NCBI GenBank assembly: GCA_009784375.1
Contig: WRBV01000004.1
Coordinates: 1 to 64,000, forward strand
DNA: 64,000 nucleotides
From: Bacillota bacterium
GTDB lineage: Bacteria > Bacillota > Clostridia > Christensenellales > UBA1242
Direction of reading: 5' to 3'
Under the pieces are notes generated by a model. It was not told the origin of the DNA. It saw only the letters and a list, made by a program, of their open reading frames with translations, and did not search any database. Within the stretch, counting starts at the first letter, position 1. Each line of letters starts with the position of its first letter. Position numbers and translations under genes: made by a program. Positions 46,827 to 56,688 of this stretch are shown piece by piece.

Positions 46827-48281
46827 TTAATATCTATCTTTTCTCGTATTTTTGGGTCCACGTTTTTCAAACTTTTTGAAACTGCCTTCTTGTTTTGGCT
46901 TAAAACTGCCTTTTGGTTTACTTTCACTTGATTTGTTTTCTGTGTAATTTTTCCTACCTTCTTTGTTAAAGCTTTTTTTATTGTCATCTCTTTTATCAAA
47001 GCTTCTTTTCGCACCGTCATTCTTACTTTTTGGATTATTATCTTTTCTTTGAGTATTATTGCTTTTTTGTTGCCCAAAACTTCGCTGCCCAGATTTCTGG
47101 TTTCCTTGTCTTGGTTTTGAACTACCTTGATTTCTTGTTTTTGGTGCCTTTTCACTTAGCTGAGTGCCAAGACCTTGGTATTCTTCAATTTTATTGCCAA
47201 GTTTTGACGTCAACATATGAAGGTCTTTTAATTGTTGTCGCGTATTAATAATTGTAAATGAAACCCCAGGCTTGCCTGCACGTCCTGTTCTTCCTATTCT
47301 GTGGACATAATAATCTTCGTTGTTCGGAAAATCATAGTTCACCACAACATCTACGTTTTTAATATCAATACCGCGTGCCGCAACATCGGTCGCGACCAAA
47401 ATACCACCATTGCCATTCTTTTTAAAGTTCTCCATAACACGACTGCGTTCACGTTGACGCATATCGCCATGCAAACATGTGGCAGGCAAATCTCTTCTGG
47501 CAAGAATTTGAGATAATTCCTCGGTCATTTTTCTTGTATTACAAAATACAATCGAAATCCATGGATTCATCTTTTCAATAATTTTTTCAAGAACGGCAGT
47601 TTTCTGAGTCTTTTCGCACGTTACAAAATATTGCTTGATAAGTGCATGTTGACACTCATAATTTGCAGACTTTATAGTTGTCGGGTCTTTCATAAACTCG
47701 GTTGTCAATTTTTGAATTGCGGGAGGCATGGTTGCACTAAACATGACTGTTTGCCTTGCATCTGGAGTAGATTTAAGAATTGTTTCAATGTCTTCTTTGA
47801 ATCCCATATTAAGCATCTCGTCCGCTTCATCCAACACAACCATCTTTAAATAGTCCAATTTTAATGTACGTCTGCGTAAATGATCCATAAGACGCCCTGG
47901 TGTTCCCACGACAATCTTTGGAAATCTTTTCAACGCTTGGACTTGCCTGTCCATATTTGCACCACCGACAATTGGTGCAACTTGGATTTTATCGGTTAAT
48001 TTCGACAATTTTCGTATGTCATCGGTAACCTGGATTGCAAGTTCCCTTGTCGGACATACAACCAACACTTGCACAGCATTAAAGCCACGATTAGCAAGCT
48101 CTAGCGCAGGTATCCCAAACGCATAGGTCTTGCCACTTCCCGTTTGACTAAGTCCTATTATATCAACCCCACTCTTCACAAGTGGTATTGTCTCCGCCTG
48201 TATATCGGTTGCCTCATCAATACCCTGCAACCCCAAGCCCTCGACAATATAATCGGACAGCCCCATATTTTTAAATTTCAT
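46827..48281 (-). CDS. DEAD-box RNA helicase with basic low-complexity tail
   Basis: SQTGSGKTYAFGIPALE; VLDEADEMLNMGF; YVHRIGRTGRAGKPG. Confidence 0.95.
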   Translation of the reverse strand: MKFKNMGLSDYIVEGLGLQGIDEATDIQAETIPLVKSGVDIIGLSQTGSGKTYAFGIPALELANRGFNAVQVLVVCPTRELAIQVTDDIRKLSKLTDKIQVAPIVGGANMDRQVQALKRFPKIVVGTPGRLMDHLRRRTLKLDYLKMVVLDEADEMLNMGFKEDIETILKSTPDARQTVMFSATMPPAIQKLTTEFMKDPTTIKSANYECQHALIKQYFVTCEKTQKTAVLEKIIEKMNPWISIVFCNTRKMTEELSQILARRDLPATCLHGDMRQRERSRVMENFKKNGNGGILVATDVAARGIDIKNVDVVVNYDFPNNEDYYVHRIGRTGRAGKPGVSFTIINTRQQLKDLHMLTSKLGNKIEEYQGLGTQLSEKAPKTRNQGSSKPRQGNQKSGQRSFGQQKSNNTQRKDNNPKSKNDGAKRSFDKRDDNKKSFNKEGRKNYTENKSSESKPKGSFKPKQEGSFKKFEKRGPKNTRKDRY

Positions 48282-48327
48282 AATTTTCTCCCTTCCAAGG
48301 CATCCGCCCGAAAGGGTTATGCCTTAC

Positions 48328-48437
48328 AATTAAAAAATGCACCTCGTTGCTTTCTTACGAAAGCTTCTATGCATTTTTGGACATTAAAGCATAGATTTAT
48401 GGAATTATCTTTTCAAGATAATTCCTAAGGTCATAAA
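48328..48437 (-). ncRNA. Structured RNA-like element, copy B, in DEAD-box helicase leader, ending in a terminator
   Basis: TTTATGACCTTAGGAATTATC-TTGAAAA-GATAATTCCATAAATC...TTTAATGTCCAAAAATGCATAGAA...TGCATTTTTT. Confidence 0.65.
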
Positions 48438-48476
48438 AATCCGCACCAAAGGTACAGACCCTTTTTACGTTTAGAT

Positions 48477-48506
48477 AGTATACTACATGTTTTGGTTATT
48501 AGTCAA
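48477..48506 (-). promoter_or_regulatory. Promoter TTGACT-N18-TATACT driving the helicase leader
   Basis: agtcaa 48501-48506; agtata 48477-48482. Confidence 0.75.
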
Positions 48507-48567
48507 ACTTGTATTTCACAATACCATATCCTTTGCCGAACCCCAAACCCATGTTATACTATTTTAT

Positions 48568-49035
48568 ATGAAAGGTCTAAGACGAGCTATTAGAATATTT
48601 GGAGACCCTAGTGTCGCTAAATTCACGGCAACAGTAATTATTTTAGGCGTAATTATACGTGCATTTTTCATATGGTTAACAACAAACAGTATTATAGGCT
48701 TCGTTGACTTCCCTCGATGGTTGCCCGATGGTTGGCATCCTGCTCTTGTTTTTTTAGTTACATATGTACCTGGTTTAATAATTGCATTCGTTATTGAATC
48801 CCTAATCTTTATAATTTCATTTAAATTAATCGGAAAATTACAAATACCTAAATTAGGTTGGACAATAAGCAGTATTGCATTTTCCTCAATATACGTTCTA
48901 TTTTGCATATTGATTCTGGTTAACGTGGAAATCCATTTCACAACTCTAGCAACTATTACTTGGATTTGCCTAGGTTCATTTCCAATTATATACTTTGCCG
49001 CTACATTTGTTTCCGTAGCAATAAAAGAATCGTAG
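48568..49035 (+). CDS. Polytopic membrane protein, unknown function
   Basis: Four to five hydrophobic segments; TTGCCG-N16-TATACT, 7 nt to ATG. Confidence 0.65.
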   Translation: MKGLRRAIRIFGDPSVAKFTATVIILGVIIRAFFIWLTTNSIIGFVDFPRWLPDGWHPALVFLVTYVPGLIIAFVIESLIFIISFKLIGKLQIPKLGWTISSIAFSSIYVLFCILILVNVEIHFTTLATITWICLGSFPIIYFAATFVSVAIKES

Positions 49036-49088
49036 TTGAAACTAACGTAATAATAACTTACTAAGGGTGGATATGTTCCTAGGTCAGA

Positions 49089-49118
49089 AAAGAAAACTCA
49101 GCAATGATGCTGAGTTTT
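49089..49118. terminator. Intrinsic terminator
   Basis: AAAACTCAGCAATGATGCTGAGTTTT. Confidence 0.85.
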
Positions 49119-49140
49119 GACTAGGTCTATTTTAAATTTT

Positions 49141-49371
49141 TTAACTCTTCTTATTTGCTTTAACGAGCAATATAACGCTTGGGATTATTGTTGCCAAGAA
49201 ACCGAACGTGTACATTATGCTAAGCATAATAAGTGAATCAGGTGTATCAACATAATGTGATGGTATGTCTACCATAGCCGCAAATGCTTCCATTGAGAAA
49301 ACAAAGAACATTGTAGCAAGTGCAAGAAGTGCTACCCCAACAACCAGTTGAAAAATTTTCTTCGAACTCAT
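49141..49371 (-). CDS. Small two-TM membrane protein
   Basis: 76 aa hydrophobic; SD GGAGGGAAGAA ATG. Confidence 0.65.
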   Translation of the reverse strand: MSSKKIFQLVVGVALLALATMFFVFSMEAFAAMVDIPSHYVDTPDSLIMLSIMYTFGFLATIIPSVILLVKANKKS

Positions 49372-49425
49372 TTCTTCCCTCCTTTAGCTCCATATTATGC
49401 AAAAAACATTTATCTGTCAAATAAT

Positions 49426-49926
49426 TTAAAGTTCGGCACCAATCGCCTTCCTTTCTCGCATTTCATACTCCATAATTTCCATTAGATGCGAGATAGTTTC
49501 ATCATTCAATGGAAATGTAAAACTCATATGACATCGACATTTTTGTTGGCGTTCACCATCCAGAACAAAATCAAAACCTTTCAAGCAACGAGAATTGCAA
49601 GCCGTTGGATTAATCAATCTGCTACAGTTTCCGCCTTTTCTTATAATGTCTTTCATTGTGCTTGGCCAACAATTCACGACATTCTCATACGAAACAATAT
49701 TGTCTGCATATACACGCAACATAAGTATCTTCTTTCGAAAAAGAAAATTAGCAACCGTTCGATTTGTCGGTTTATGTACGTACGACACGACATAGCCACT
49801 TGCTGCTTCTCTGATCTTTGTGACGCAATCATTTTTTATCAGATAGGTATGCAACTGACTCACAAATTCTTCATACTCGGTTTCAACCGAAGATAGAAAA
49901 TCGTTAAATTGAATTAATTTTGACAT
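49426..49926 (-). CDS. Hypothetical protein, Cys-containing
   Basis: 167-173 aa; CSRLINPTACNSRCLKGFDFVLDGERQQKCRCHMSF. Confidence 0.65.
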   Translation of the reverse strand: MSKLIQFNDFLSSVETEYEEFVSQLHTYLIKNDCVTKIREAASGYVVSYVHKPTNRTVANFLFRKKILMLRVYADNIVSYENVVNCWPSTMKDIIRKGGNCSRLINPTACNSRCLKGFDFVLDGERQQKCRCHMSFTFPLNDETISHLMEIMEYEMRERKAIGAEL

Positions 49927-49966
49927 AATATTATTTTTTGTTGTCAATCATATCGATAGAAATTTT

Positions 49967-50043
49967 TGGTGGGTCTTGCAGGACTTGAACCTGCGACCAA
50001 CCGGTTATGAGCCGGTTGCTCTAACCAACTGAGCTAAAGACCC
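49967..50043 (-). tRNA. tRNA-Met (CAT), elongator type
   Basis: GGGTCTTTAGCTCAGTTGGTTAGAGCAACCGGCTCATAACCGGTTGGTCGCAGGTTCAAGTCCTGCAAGACCCACCA. Confidence 0.95.
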
Positions 50044-50101
50044 TTGGTTTCATGTTAAATGTTTAACTTTAAACGTACAAATTTCCCGAGGGGAAATTTG
50101 A

Positions 50102-50177
50102 TGGTCGGGGTGGCAAGATTTGAACTCGCGACTTCTCGGTCCCAAACCGAGCGCTCTACCAACTGAGCCACACCCCG
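50102..50177 (-). tRNA. tRNA-Pro (TGG)
   Basis: CGGGGTGTGGCTCAGTTGGTAGAGCGCTCGGTTTGGGACCGAGAAGTCGCGAGTTCAAATCTTGCCACCCCGACCA. Confidence 0.97.
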
Positions 50178-50207
50178 AAACTAAGTACTAGTTTATATTT
50201 TTACTTG

Positions 50208-50648
50208 TTAAATGTCAAGTGGATTATTTATAAGTTTTCCATCCATGTGATCCATTTCATGTTGAACACATACCGCCTCTATCCCATGAAAGTCGCGTTC
50301 AAATGCATTACCATGACGGTCTTGTGCACGCACACTAATGTGATGATGGCGGCGAAGTTTGTATGATTCATTCGGCACAGACAAACATGCCTCTGCCCCT
50401 TTTTTTGTGCGATTTTTAAATATGATTTCGGGATTGACAAGTTCAACCAGCCCGTCATCGGTCATGACAAGACACACACGCATTAAACGCCCAACTTGAA
50501 CTGCCGCCAGTCCCATACCGCCCGCATAGTCCATAGTCTCTGCCATGTCATCAAGAAAGACGTGCAACCGCTCGTTAAATTCTCCAACAGGCTTTGATAC
50601 CTTTTCAAGAAATGGGTCTGGATATTTTACAATTTCAAGCAATGCCAT
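50208..50648 (-). CDS. def: Peptide deformylase
   Basis: GMGLAAVQVG; EACLSVP; VQHEMDHMDG. Confidence 0.95.
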   Translation of the reverse strand: MALLEIVKYPDPFLEKVSKPVGEFNERLHVFLDDMAETMDYAGGMGLAAVQVGRLMRVCLVMTDDGLVELVNPEIIFKNRTKKGAEACLSVPNESYKLRRHHHISVRAQDRHGNAFERDFHGIEAVCVQHEMDHMDGKLINNPLDI

Positions 50649-50702
50649 GTGCGTTTCCTCTCATTACATATATTAACACTATCCTTGGATTGTGCAAAAG
50701 AC

Positions 50703-52715
50703 TTAACTTAAACTTTGCGGGTTTATCTCGAGAAATACCATTAACTTTTTTGTATCTTCTGACCTTATGGTTTCGTTAATAAAGTTAATCAATTCATCCT
50801 CCTTATCTCGATTAAACCGCATGAGGATTTGGTAACGGAATTTGTTTTGAATTCGACCAAGTGGACTCTTCATTGCGCCCAAGTAAATAAATTCGTCTTG
50901 CCGTGTTCGAAGTTTTGTCATTACTCGTTCAAGATACGATTTGATTGGTTGATCAATCTCGCCAGTAACAAGTATTCGTACAATGGTTGCAAAGGGTGGA
51001 TATTTTGTTGTCGTTCGTGTATTTAATTCCTTTTCAAAAAAGTTTTGATAATCATAGTTCGCGGCATAGCGATAAACATAATGGTTTGGCTTGTATGTTT
51101 GCAGTATAACGCTTGGCTCGCTTGCATTGCCTTCCTTTTTGTGACGACCTGCCCTGCCTGCGACTTGGGTGATTAATGAAAAAGTTCTCTCGGATGCACG
51201 GAAGTCCGAGAAATGAAGTGAATTGTCCGCATCAATAATACCCACAACATCAACATTTGGAAAATCGTGACCCTTTGCAATCATTTGCGTTCCAACAAGA
51301 ATTGATGGGGTCGTCTTTGCAAAGTCATTAATAATATTGACAAGTGAATCTTTTGTCTTTGTGTTATCGGCATCCATACGAAAAATTGGAATATTTGGAA
51401 AAATATTTGCAAGTTCTTCTACAACTTTTTGAGTTCCCGTATATCCATACCGCAACATATTACTTGAACATTTTTTACATGTATTTACTTTTGTAAAGCG
51501 TGCAGCACAGTAATGACATTTCAATAAATTGTCGTCTTTATGCCATACAAGCGATACATCACAATTTTCACAAGACGCAGTCCAACCACAACTCGTACAC
51601 ATAACACTTGAAGCAAAGCCACGGCGATTAAGAAAAATCATAGCTTGGCGATTATTTTCCAATGCATCTCCAAGTGCATGTATCAGGTCTCGCGAAAAAA
51701 TTCCACCATTACCACCACGTATTTCGGACACCATATCAACTATTTGAATTTTTGGCATCTCAAGGTTATTAACGCGCCTATCCAATCTTAATAATTCGAT
51801 CACGTCATTTTTTGCATTATGCATAGACTCAATCGACGGTGTTGCCGAACCCAGGACAAGTGGACATTTGTTATAACTTGCTCGCATTTTGGCAATATCA
51901 TGAGTTGCGAACCTTGGATTGGATTCGCTGAAATAGCTTGCGTCATGTTCTTCATCTATAATAATTATGCCTATATTTTCTAGTGGTGCGAAGACTGCCG
52001 AGCGCGCGCCTATTACAATTTTTGCTTCACCATTATGTAATTGCAACCATTGATCATAGCGTTCGGTTGGTGAAAGACCGCTGTGTATCATTGCCACCGT
52101 ATCACCAAAACGATTACGGAAATTCCCAAGCACCTGCGGTGTTAATCCAATTTCGGGGACAAGCATAATTGCCGTTTTGCCCAGTCCTAGCATTTTTTGA
52201 ATAACATGCATATAAACTTCGGTTTTGCCCGAGCCCGTTACCCCGTGTAATAGGAATGTTCTATCTTTGCCTGATAGAATCTGGTCAACAACCTTTTGTT
52301 GATGTTCAGTCAACGTAATTTCTTTTTCTTTTATTTCAAGCGCTTTTAATTCTTTGTTCTCGGTTTTTCTAGCACGTTTGCGTCCGCGCACCATACCTGG
52401 AACAAACAATCTTAATACATCAATCAAACGCAGTTTAAATTTCTCGCATATCAACGGTGCTATTTCAAGTAATTCTGGCTTGACTGCAATGAATTCATCA
52501 GTTGACTTTGATATTTCCTTTAGCTTGAATTCGTCGACGGTGGTCGAGTCTTTTATATCAAGAACAAACCCCTCGACTATACGCGGACCAAATGGCACAA
52601 AAACACGCGAGCCAATGCTGACTCGCTTGTTTAAATTTTCTGGGATAACATAGTCAAATATTTGCGTTTCATGACCCATGACCGCATCAATAACTATTCG
52701 TGCGTATTTTTTCAT
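50703..52715 (-). CDS. priA: Primosomal protein N' (PriA)
   Basis: LLHGVTGSGKTEVYMHVI; DEEHDASYF; zinc-binding CTSCGWTASCENCDVSL. Confidence 0.96.
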   Translation of the reverse strand: MKKYARIVIDAVMGHETQIFDYVIPENLNKRVSIGSRVFVPFGPRIVEGFVLDIKDSTTVDEFKLKEISKSTDEFIAVKPELLEIAPLICEKFKLRLIDVLRLFVPGMVRGRKRARKTENKELKALEIKEKEITLTEHQQKVVDQILSGKDRTFLLHGVTGSGKTEVYMHVIQKMLGLGKTAIMLVPEIGLTPQVLGNFRNRFGDTVAMIHSGLSPTERYDQWLQLHNGEAKIVIGARSAVFAPLENIGIIIIDEEHDASYFSESNPRFATHDIAKMRASYNKCPLVLGSATPSIESMHNAKNDVIELLRLDRRVNNLEMPKIQIVDMVSEIRGGNGGIFSRDLIHALGDALENNRQAMIFLNRRGFASSVMCTSCGWTASCENCDVSLVWHKDDNLLKCHYCAARFTKVNTCKKCSSNMLRYGYTGTQKVVEELANIFPNIPIFRMDADNTKTKDSLVNIINDFAKTTPSILVGTQMIAKGHDFPNVDVVGIIDADNSLHFSDFRASERTFSLITQVAGRAGRHKKEGNASEPSVILQTYKPNHYVYRYAANYDYQNFFEKELNTRTTTKYPPFATIVRILVTGEIDQPIKSYLERVMTKLRTRQDEFIYLGAMKSPLGRIQNKFRYQILMRFNRDKEDELINFINETIRSEDTKKLMVFLEINPQSLS

Positions 52716-52727
52716 TTCTCACCTAGT

Positions 52728-52952
52728 CTAGGCACTTGTTGATGTAAATGTAGTATCACTTGTTCCAAAGTTTGCAACTACCTTGCCCTCGGCAATTTCG
52801 CGAAGAGCAAAAGTTAATTCTTTGGTTTTTGAATTAGATAAAACAGCAGGCATCTTTACAAAGATTTCGCGCCCACGTTTTGCCGCAATAATTGCAAGTG
52901 CATATTTATTACCAATTTGGTCGATACAGTCTTCTATTTTTGGGTATAGCAT
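52728..52952 (-). CDS. rpoZ: DNA-directed RNA polymerase omega subunit
   Basis: NKYALAIIAAKRGREI...ALREIAEGKV. Confidence 0.88.
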   Translation of the reverse strand: MLYPKIEDCIDQIGNKYALAIIAAKRGREIFVKMPAVLSNSKTKELTFALREIAEGKVVANFGTSDTTFTSTSA

Positions 52953-52973
52953 AATTTAATTTTCCTTTTTTGC

Positions 52974-54239
52974 TTAGTTGGTACGAAGTTTAAACGTTGG
53001 CTGGTCCTTTTCAATTCTCATAAGACGGTTGTATTTTGCCGTTCTGTCTGTTCGGCTTAGACTTCCTGTTTTGATTTGTTTTGCCGCAACCGCAACCGCA
53101 AGATCAGAAATTGTTGTGTCCTCGGTCTCCCCACTTCTGTGACTTATAATTGTTGCATAGCCCGCATCGTGTGCCATTTTGATACATGCAAGTGTCTCGG
53201 TCAAGCTTCCGATTTGATTCAACTTAACAAGAATTGCATTACATGCACCCATACGGATACCTTTCTTCAAGCGCTTTGTGTTGGTACAGAAGAAATCGTC
53301 TCCCACGATTTGAACTCTCTTACCAAGACGAGTTGTAAGTTCAACATAACCTTTCCAGTCATTCTGGTCAAGTGCATCCTCGATAGACGCAATTGGGAAA
53401 TCTTTACAAAGACCTTCGTAATAATCAATCATTTGACGACTTGTAAGCTCTTTGCCTTCGAAGTTGTAACGACGACGCTCTGGGTTATAGAATTCTGATG
53501 CTGCGACATCAAGTGTAAATTTAAAGTCCTCTCCGACTTTGTAACCTGCTTTTTCTACTGCTTCGACAATTACCTCGAGACCTTCTCTATTTGAACCAAG
53601 GTTTGGTGCAAAACCACCTTCGTCACCTACCGCGGTATTCAAACCCTTTTCTTGTAAAACTTTTTTCAACGAATGGAATACTTCGCTGCCCATACGGATT
53701 GCGTCGGTTACTGTTGTTGCGCTTACAGGCAATACCATGAATTCTTGGATATCAAGGTTATTGTCCGCATGCTCGCCACCGTTGATGATGTTCATCATTG
53801 GCATTGGGTATGTCATTTTTTCTGTGCCGAATAATTTACCCATATATTCGTATGGTGCTTGTTTTCTTGCCTGGGCTGCTGCGTACATACATGCAAGAGA
53901 CACACCAAGAATTGCATTTGCACCAAGTTTTGATTTATTGTCTGTGCCATCCAACTTATTCATAGCCTTGTCAATCATAGTTTGCTTTGTAACATTCATA
54001 CCAACAAGTGCGGGAGCAATTACCTTGTTAACATTGTTAACAGCCTTTAAAACACCTTTACCATGATAGCGTTTTTTGTCGCCGTCACGAAGTTCTACCG
54101 CCTCGAATTCACCTGTGGACGCACCACTTGGAACAATTGTCCAACCATAGAAACCTTTACCTGCCCATACCTCGACCATTACTGTTGGATTACCACGCGA
54201 GTCCAACACCTCTGTTGCATCAATCTTTGTAATTTTCAT
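52974..54239 (-). CDS. eno: Enolase
   Basis: [53 protein letters not shown]. Confidence 0.97.
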   Translation of the reverse strand: MKITKIDATEVLDSRGNPTVMVEVWAGKGFYGWTIVPSGASTGEFEAVELRDGDKKRYHGKGVLKAVNNVNKVIAPALVGMNVTKQTMIDKAMNKLDGTDNKSKLGANAILGVSLACMYAAAQARKQAPYEYMGKLFGTEKMTYPMPMMNIINGGEHADNNLDIQEFMVLPVSATTVTDAIRMGSEVFHSLKKVLQEKGLNTAVGDEGGFAPNLGSNREGLEVIVEAVEKAGYKVGEDFKFTLDVAASEFYNPERRRYNFEGKELTSRQMIDYYEGLCKDFPIASIEDALDQNDWKGYVELTTRLGKRVQIVGDDFFCTNTKRLKKGIRMGACNAILVKLNQIGSLTETLACIKMAHDAGYATIISHRSGETEDTTISDLAVAVAAKQIKTGSLSRTDRTAKYNRLMRIEKDQPTFKLRTN

Positions 54240-54497
54240 TTATTTTTCCTCCGATTTATTAATTATAGGTCAATTTTCGTCATTTAGTCAAATAAAATAC
54301 ATTAAAAAATGGAACCTTTTTAAATAGTTTCTTTCGGATTTATAAAAAAAATAATTTACTATGTTTCGCAAAAAAAGCTTGGTGATCTGTATCTTGAGAG
54401 TAAGAAACCAGAACTTGCCTTTGCTGTATAAAGTTTTTCCAACTTGTTTGCCATATTATATTATAACATATGGTAATTCCCGACTTCAAGAGTCAAA

Positions 54498-55838
54498 TCA
54501 ATACATCGAAATCTCGTCCTTGTCATTACGTACATGTTTAAATGTTGGAAACCGAAGTGAATAGTTGTCGTCGTTTTGATTCTTTGACACTTCAAAATAA
54601 CCAATTTCAATTATCTTGCCAATGATTTGGTCGGGGTTTGCAAAATATAGCTCGCGGTCTTCCTGTTTAAAACCGCTTCCGACTTTGCATGTGTGTTCCC
54701 GTTTATCGGGACCAATGAATTTGACATGTACGGCACCAAGCTTTCCCTTGTTGGCACCCGTACCTTCTTCCATGGATAATACCAAAACATCTGCTGTGTG
54801 GAATTTTTTGACCTTTAACAAATTCTTTGTACGTTTACATTCATAAGGCGAATCAGACGGCACAAGCATCAAACCTTCTTCCCCGTTTGCCGTATATTTG
54901 TCAAACAATGTCGGAATTTGCGATGTGTCTGAACCCCTGTGTAAAATCCCAACGTCTTTTAAATGTGGTGCGTTCACTTTACTTAATTCTTTGGATAAAC
55001 CTTCTACTCGTTCAATCGCAGGCTCGATTGAAATGCCCGCTATGAAGTCATTTTTAATTACCCTGTCAAAGATATTAAAATCAACCCCACGCTTTTCGTT
55101 GTCAGACGATGTTATCTTTACTGTTGCACGATAAATCTCGGCAATATTCATATCAGGTCGTGGATTTGATAAAAGCAATTCTCCATCATAGACATAGTCT
55201 TGGTTTAATTGTTTTACCTCTTCCGCCAACTCGACTAGATCCTCGATAGGTCTGCCACCACGTGAATAGAATACTGGTGTTCCCTCGTTAAATATTAAAA
55301 CACATCTCACACCGTCAAGCTTCATCTTTACAAGAAACTCCTTGCCCTCGAGATATTCTTTGTTGTCTTCCCAACTCTCGGCAAGCATGACATTCAACAC
55401 AGGAATGAATCCATTTCCAAAGACCTTGTTAAGCGTCTTTTCCTGGATACCAAGTTTTAAATCTTTTTTTACAAGACCAAATATAATCTCACGAGTTTCA
55501 TTGTCGAAATTTGCCACAAAATTATGAAGATACTCGACATCAACATCACGACCGCTGTTATTTTTGCGAAAGTATTCAAGTAGCCCAAGCAAAGATACAT
55601 TATCATTCTTCGCCGTACTCTGCTCGTAAAGATTAGAATCAAGTAATGTTCCCGCACTCTTGTTCTTTTTAAAAAGTTTCTTGTCACTTATTCCAGTAAC
55701 AATATACGGGTTAAAAAGGAAGTACAATACTTCCTTTACTTCGTAATCACTTTTGTATTCGGCAAGGTACCCTTCTTTTTCAAGACGACCTGTTGTTGAC
55801 CGCAGTTTATTTACCAAGCTTACAAATCTATCAAGCAT
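54498..55838 (-). CDS. ATP-dependent DNA ligase, phage-type
   Basis: FLVKMKLDGVRCVLIF (KxDGxR); VYDGEL; EEGLMLV; NLLKVKKFHTAD. Confidence 0.88.
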   Translation of the reverse strand: MLDRFVSLVNKLRSTTGRLEKEGYLAEYKSDYEVKEVLYFLFNPYIVTGISDKKLFKKNKSAGTLLDSNLYEQSTAKNDNVSLLGLLEYFRKNNSGRDVDVEYLHNFVANFDNETREIIFGLVKKDLKLGIQEKTLNKVFGNGFIPVLNVMLAESWEDNKEYLEGKEFLVKMKLDGVRCVLIFNEGTPVFYSRGGRPIEDLVELAEEVKQLNQDYVYDGELLLSNPRPDMNIAEIYRATVKITSSDNEKRGVDFNIFDRVIKNDFIAGISIEPAIERVEGLSKELSKVNAPHLKDVGILHRGSDTSQIPTLFDKYTANGEEGLMLVPSDSPYECKRTKNLLKVKKFHTADVLVLSMEEGTGANKGKLGAVHVKFIGPDKREHTCKVGSGFKQEDRELYFANPDQIIGKIIEIGYFEVSKNQNDDNYSLRFPTFKHVRNDKDEISMY

Positions 55839-55857
55839 GAATTCCCCTTATTTATCG

Positions 55858-55930
55858 CACCCATCTCACGGAGCCCGCCCTGAGCGTAACCAAATGGGTT
55901 CGCTCGTCTAGTACTTCCGAGATGGTATGG
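55858..55930. repeat. Degenerate palindromic intergenic element
   Basis: CCATCTCACGGAG...CTTCCGAGATGG. Confidence 0.5.
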
Positions 55931-55931
55931 C

Positions 55932-56630
55932 TTATTTATAGATTATTTTGTTACACTCTTCACACACAATGTAACCATCAACATCAATTTTATGTGTAAG
56001 CGATAATGGCAATTCAAAGTGACATCCGCCACATCTATCCGAGTTTAATTTAACTACAACTGGTTTTCCACCTTTTTCGGTCGAACGCGCTTTTTTATAT
56101 ATTTCAAGCAATTTTTTGTCCACCGCATTTCCAAGTTTTTTTAACTCTTCTTCTATTTCATTTGCCTTGCCCGCGATATCTTTCTTTTGCTTTTCGTATT
56201 CGGGTGTCAATGTTTGGATGACTTTTTGTGCACGCATAATTTTTAACTTTGCATCTTCGAATGCTTGATTTGCGTTATTTATTTTTTTAATAAGTTCATT
56301 TAATTGTGCTTCGTATCCTACAACCTTTGTGTTCACCGCAGACGTATACGCAATCGCAGAACCTAATTCGTCCTCGGATGATTTGTCGTGGTCCTTTGAC
56401 GAAATTTCATCGGTACGCACAAGAAGTTCGGACATATTCTTTTTAATTGCATCTATGTTAGATGCCGTGTGCTTTGCCTCGTCTTCCAAGTTCAAAACGA
56501 CTTTCTTCATAGAATCAAGCATACGGTTTGCCTCGTCAATGTCGCGTTTAATTTTGCCGCTTTCGACAACGTTCACAAGGTCAATTTTTTCTTTTTCTTT
56601 TTGTTGATAATCAAGTAAAGGTTTAATCAT
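55932..56630 (-). CDS. Coiled-coil zinc-ribbon (C4-type) domain protein
   Basis: Long coiled coil; CGGCHFELP...GYIVCEECNKIIY. Confidence 0.88.
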   Translation of the reverse strand: MIKPLLDYQQKEKEKIDLVNVVESGKIKRDIDEANRMLDSMKKVVLNLEDEAKHTASNIDAIKKNMSELLVRTDEISSKDHDKSSEDELGSAIAYTSAVNTKVVGYEAQLNELIKKINNANQAFEDAKLKIMRAQKVIQTLTPEYEKQKKDIAGKANEIEEELKKLGNAVDKKLLEIYKKARSTEKGGKPVVVKLNSDRCGGCHFELPLSLTHKIDVDGYIVCEECNKIIYK

Positions 56631-56688
56631 TTAAAATACTCCCTATTTAGGGAGTATATCACAGTTTATAAAAGCGGACAATATAAAA

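Noticed and set aside
46748-47155. 135-aa minus-strand ORF overlapping the DEAD-box helicase tail
   Set aside because: Alternative frame of the K/S/N-rich low-complexity tail; Lys/Val-biased translation, no SD.
49060-49125. CCTAGGTCAGAAAAG...GACTAGGTC as a fourth copy of the structured RNA element
   Set aside because: Only a short match (CCTAGGTCA) to the element; the rest is an ordinary terminator hairpin AAAACTCAGC/GCTGAGTTTT.
54361-54564. Plus-strand 67-aa ORF and a minus-strand 31-codon ORF between eno and the ligase gene
   Set aside because: No SD, no recognisable homology, mostly overlaps the ligase 3' end; insufficient support.
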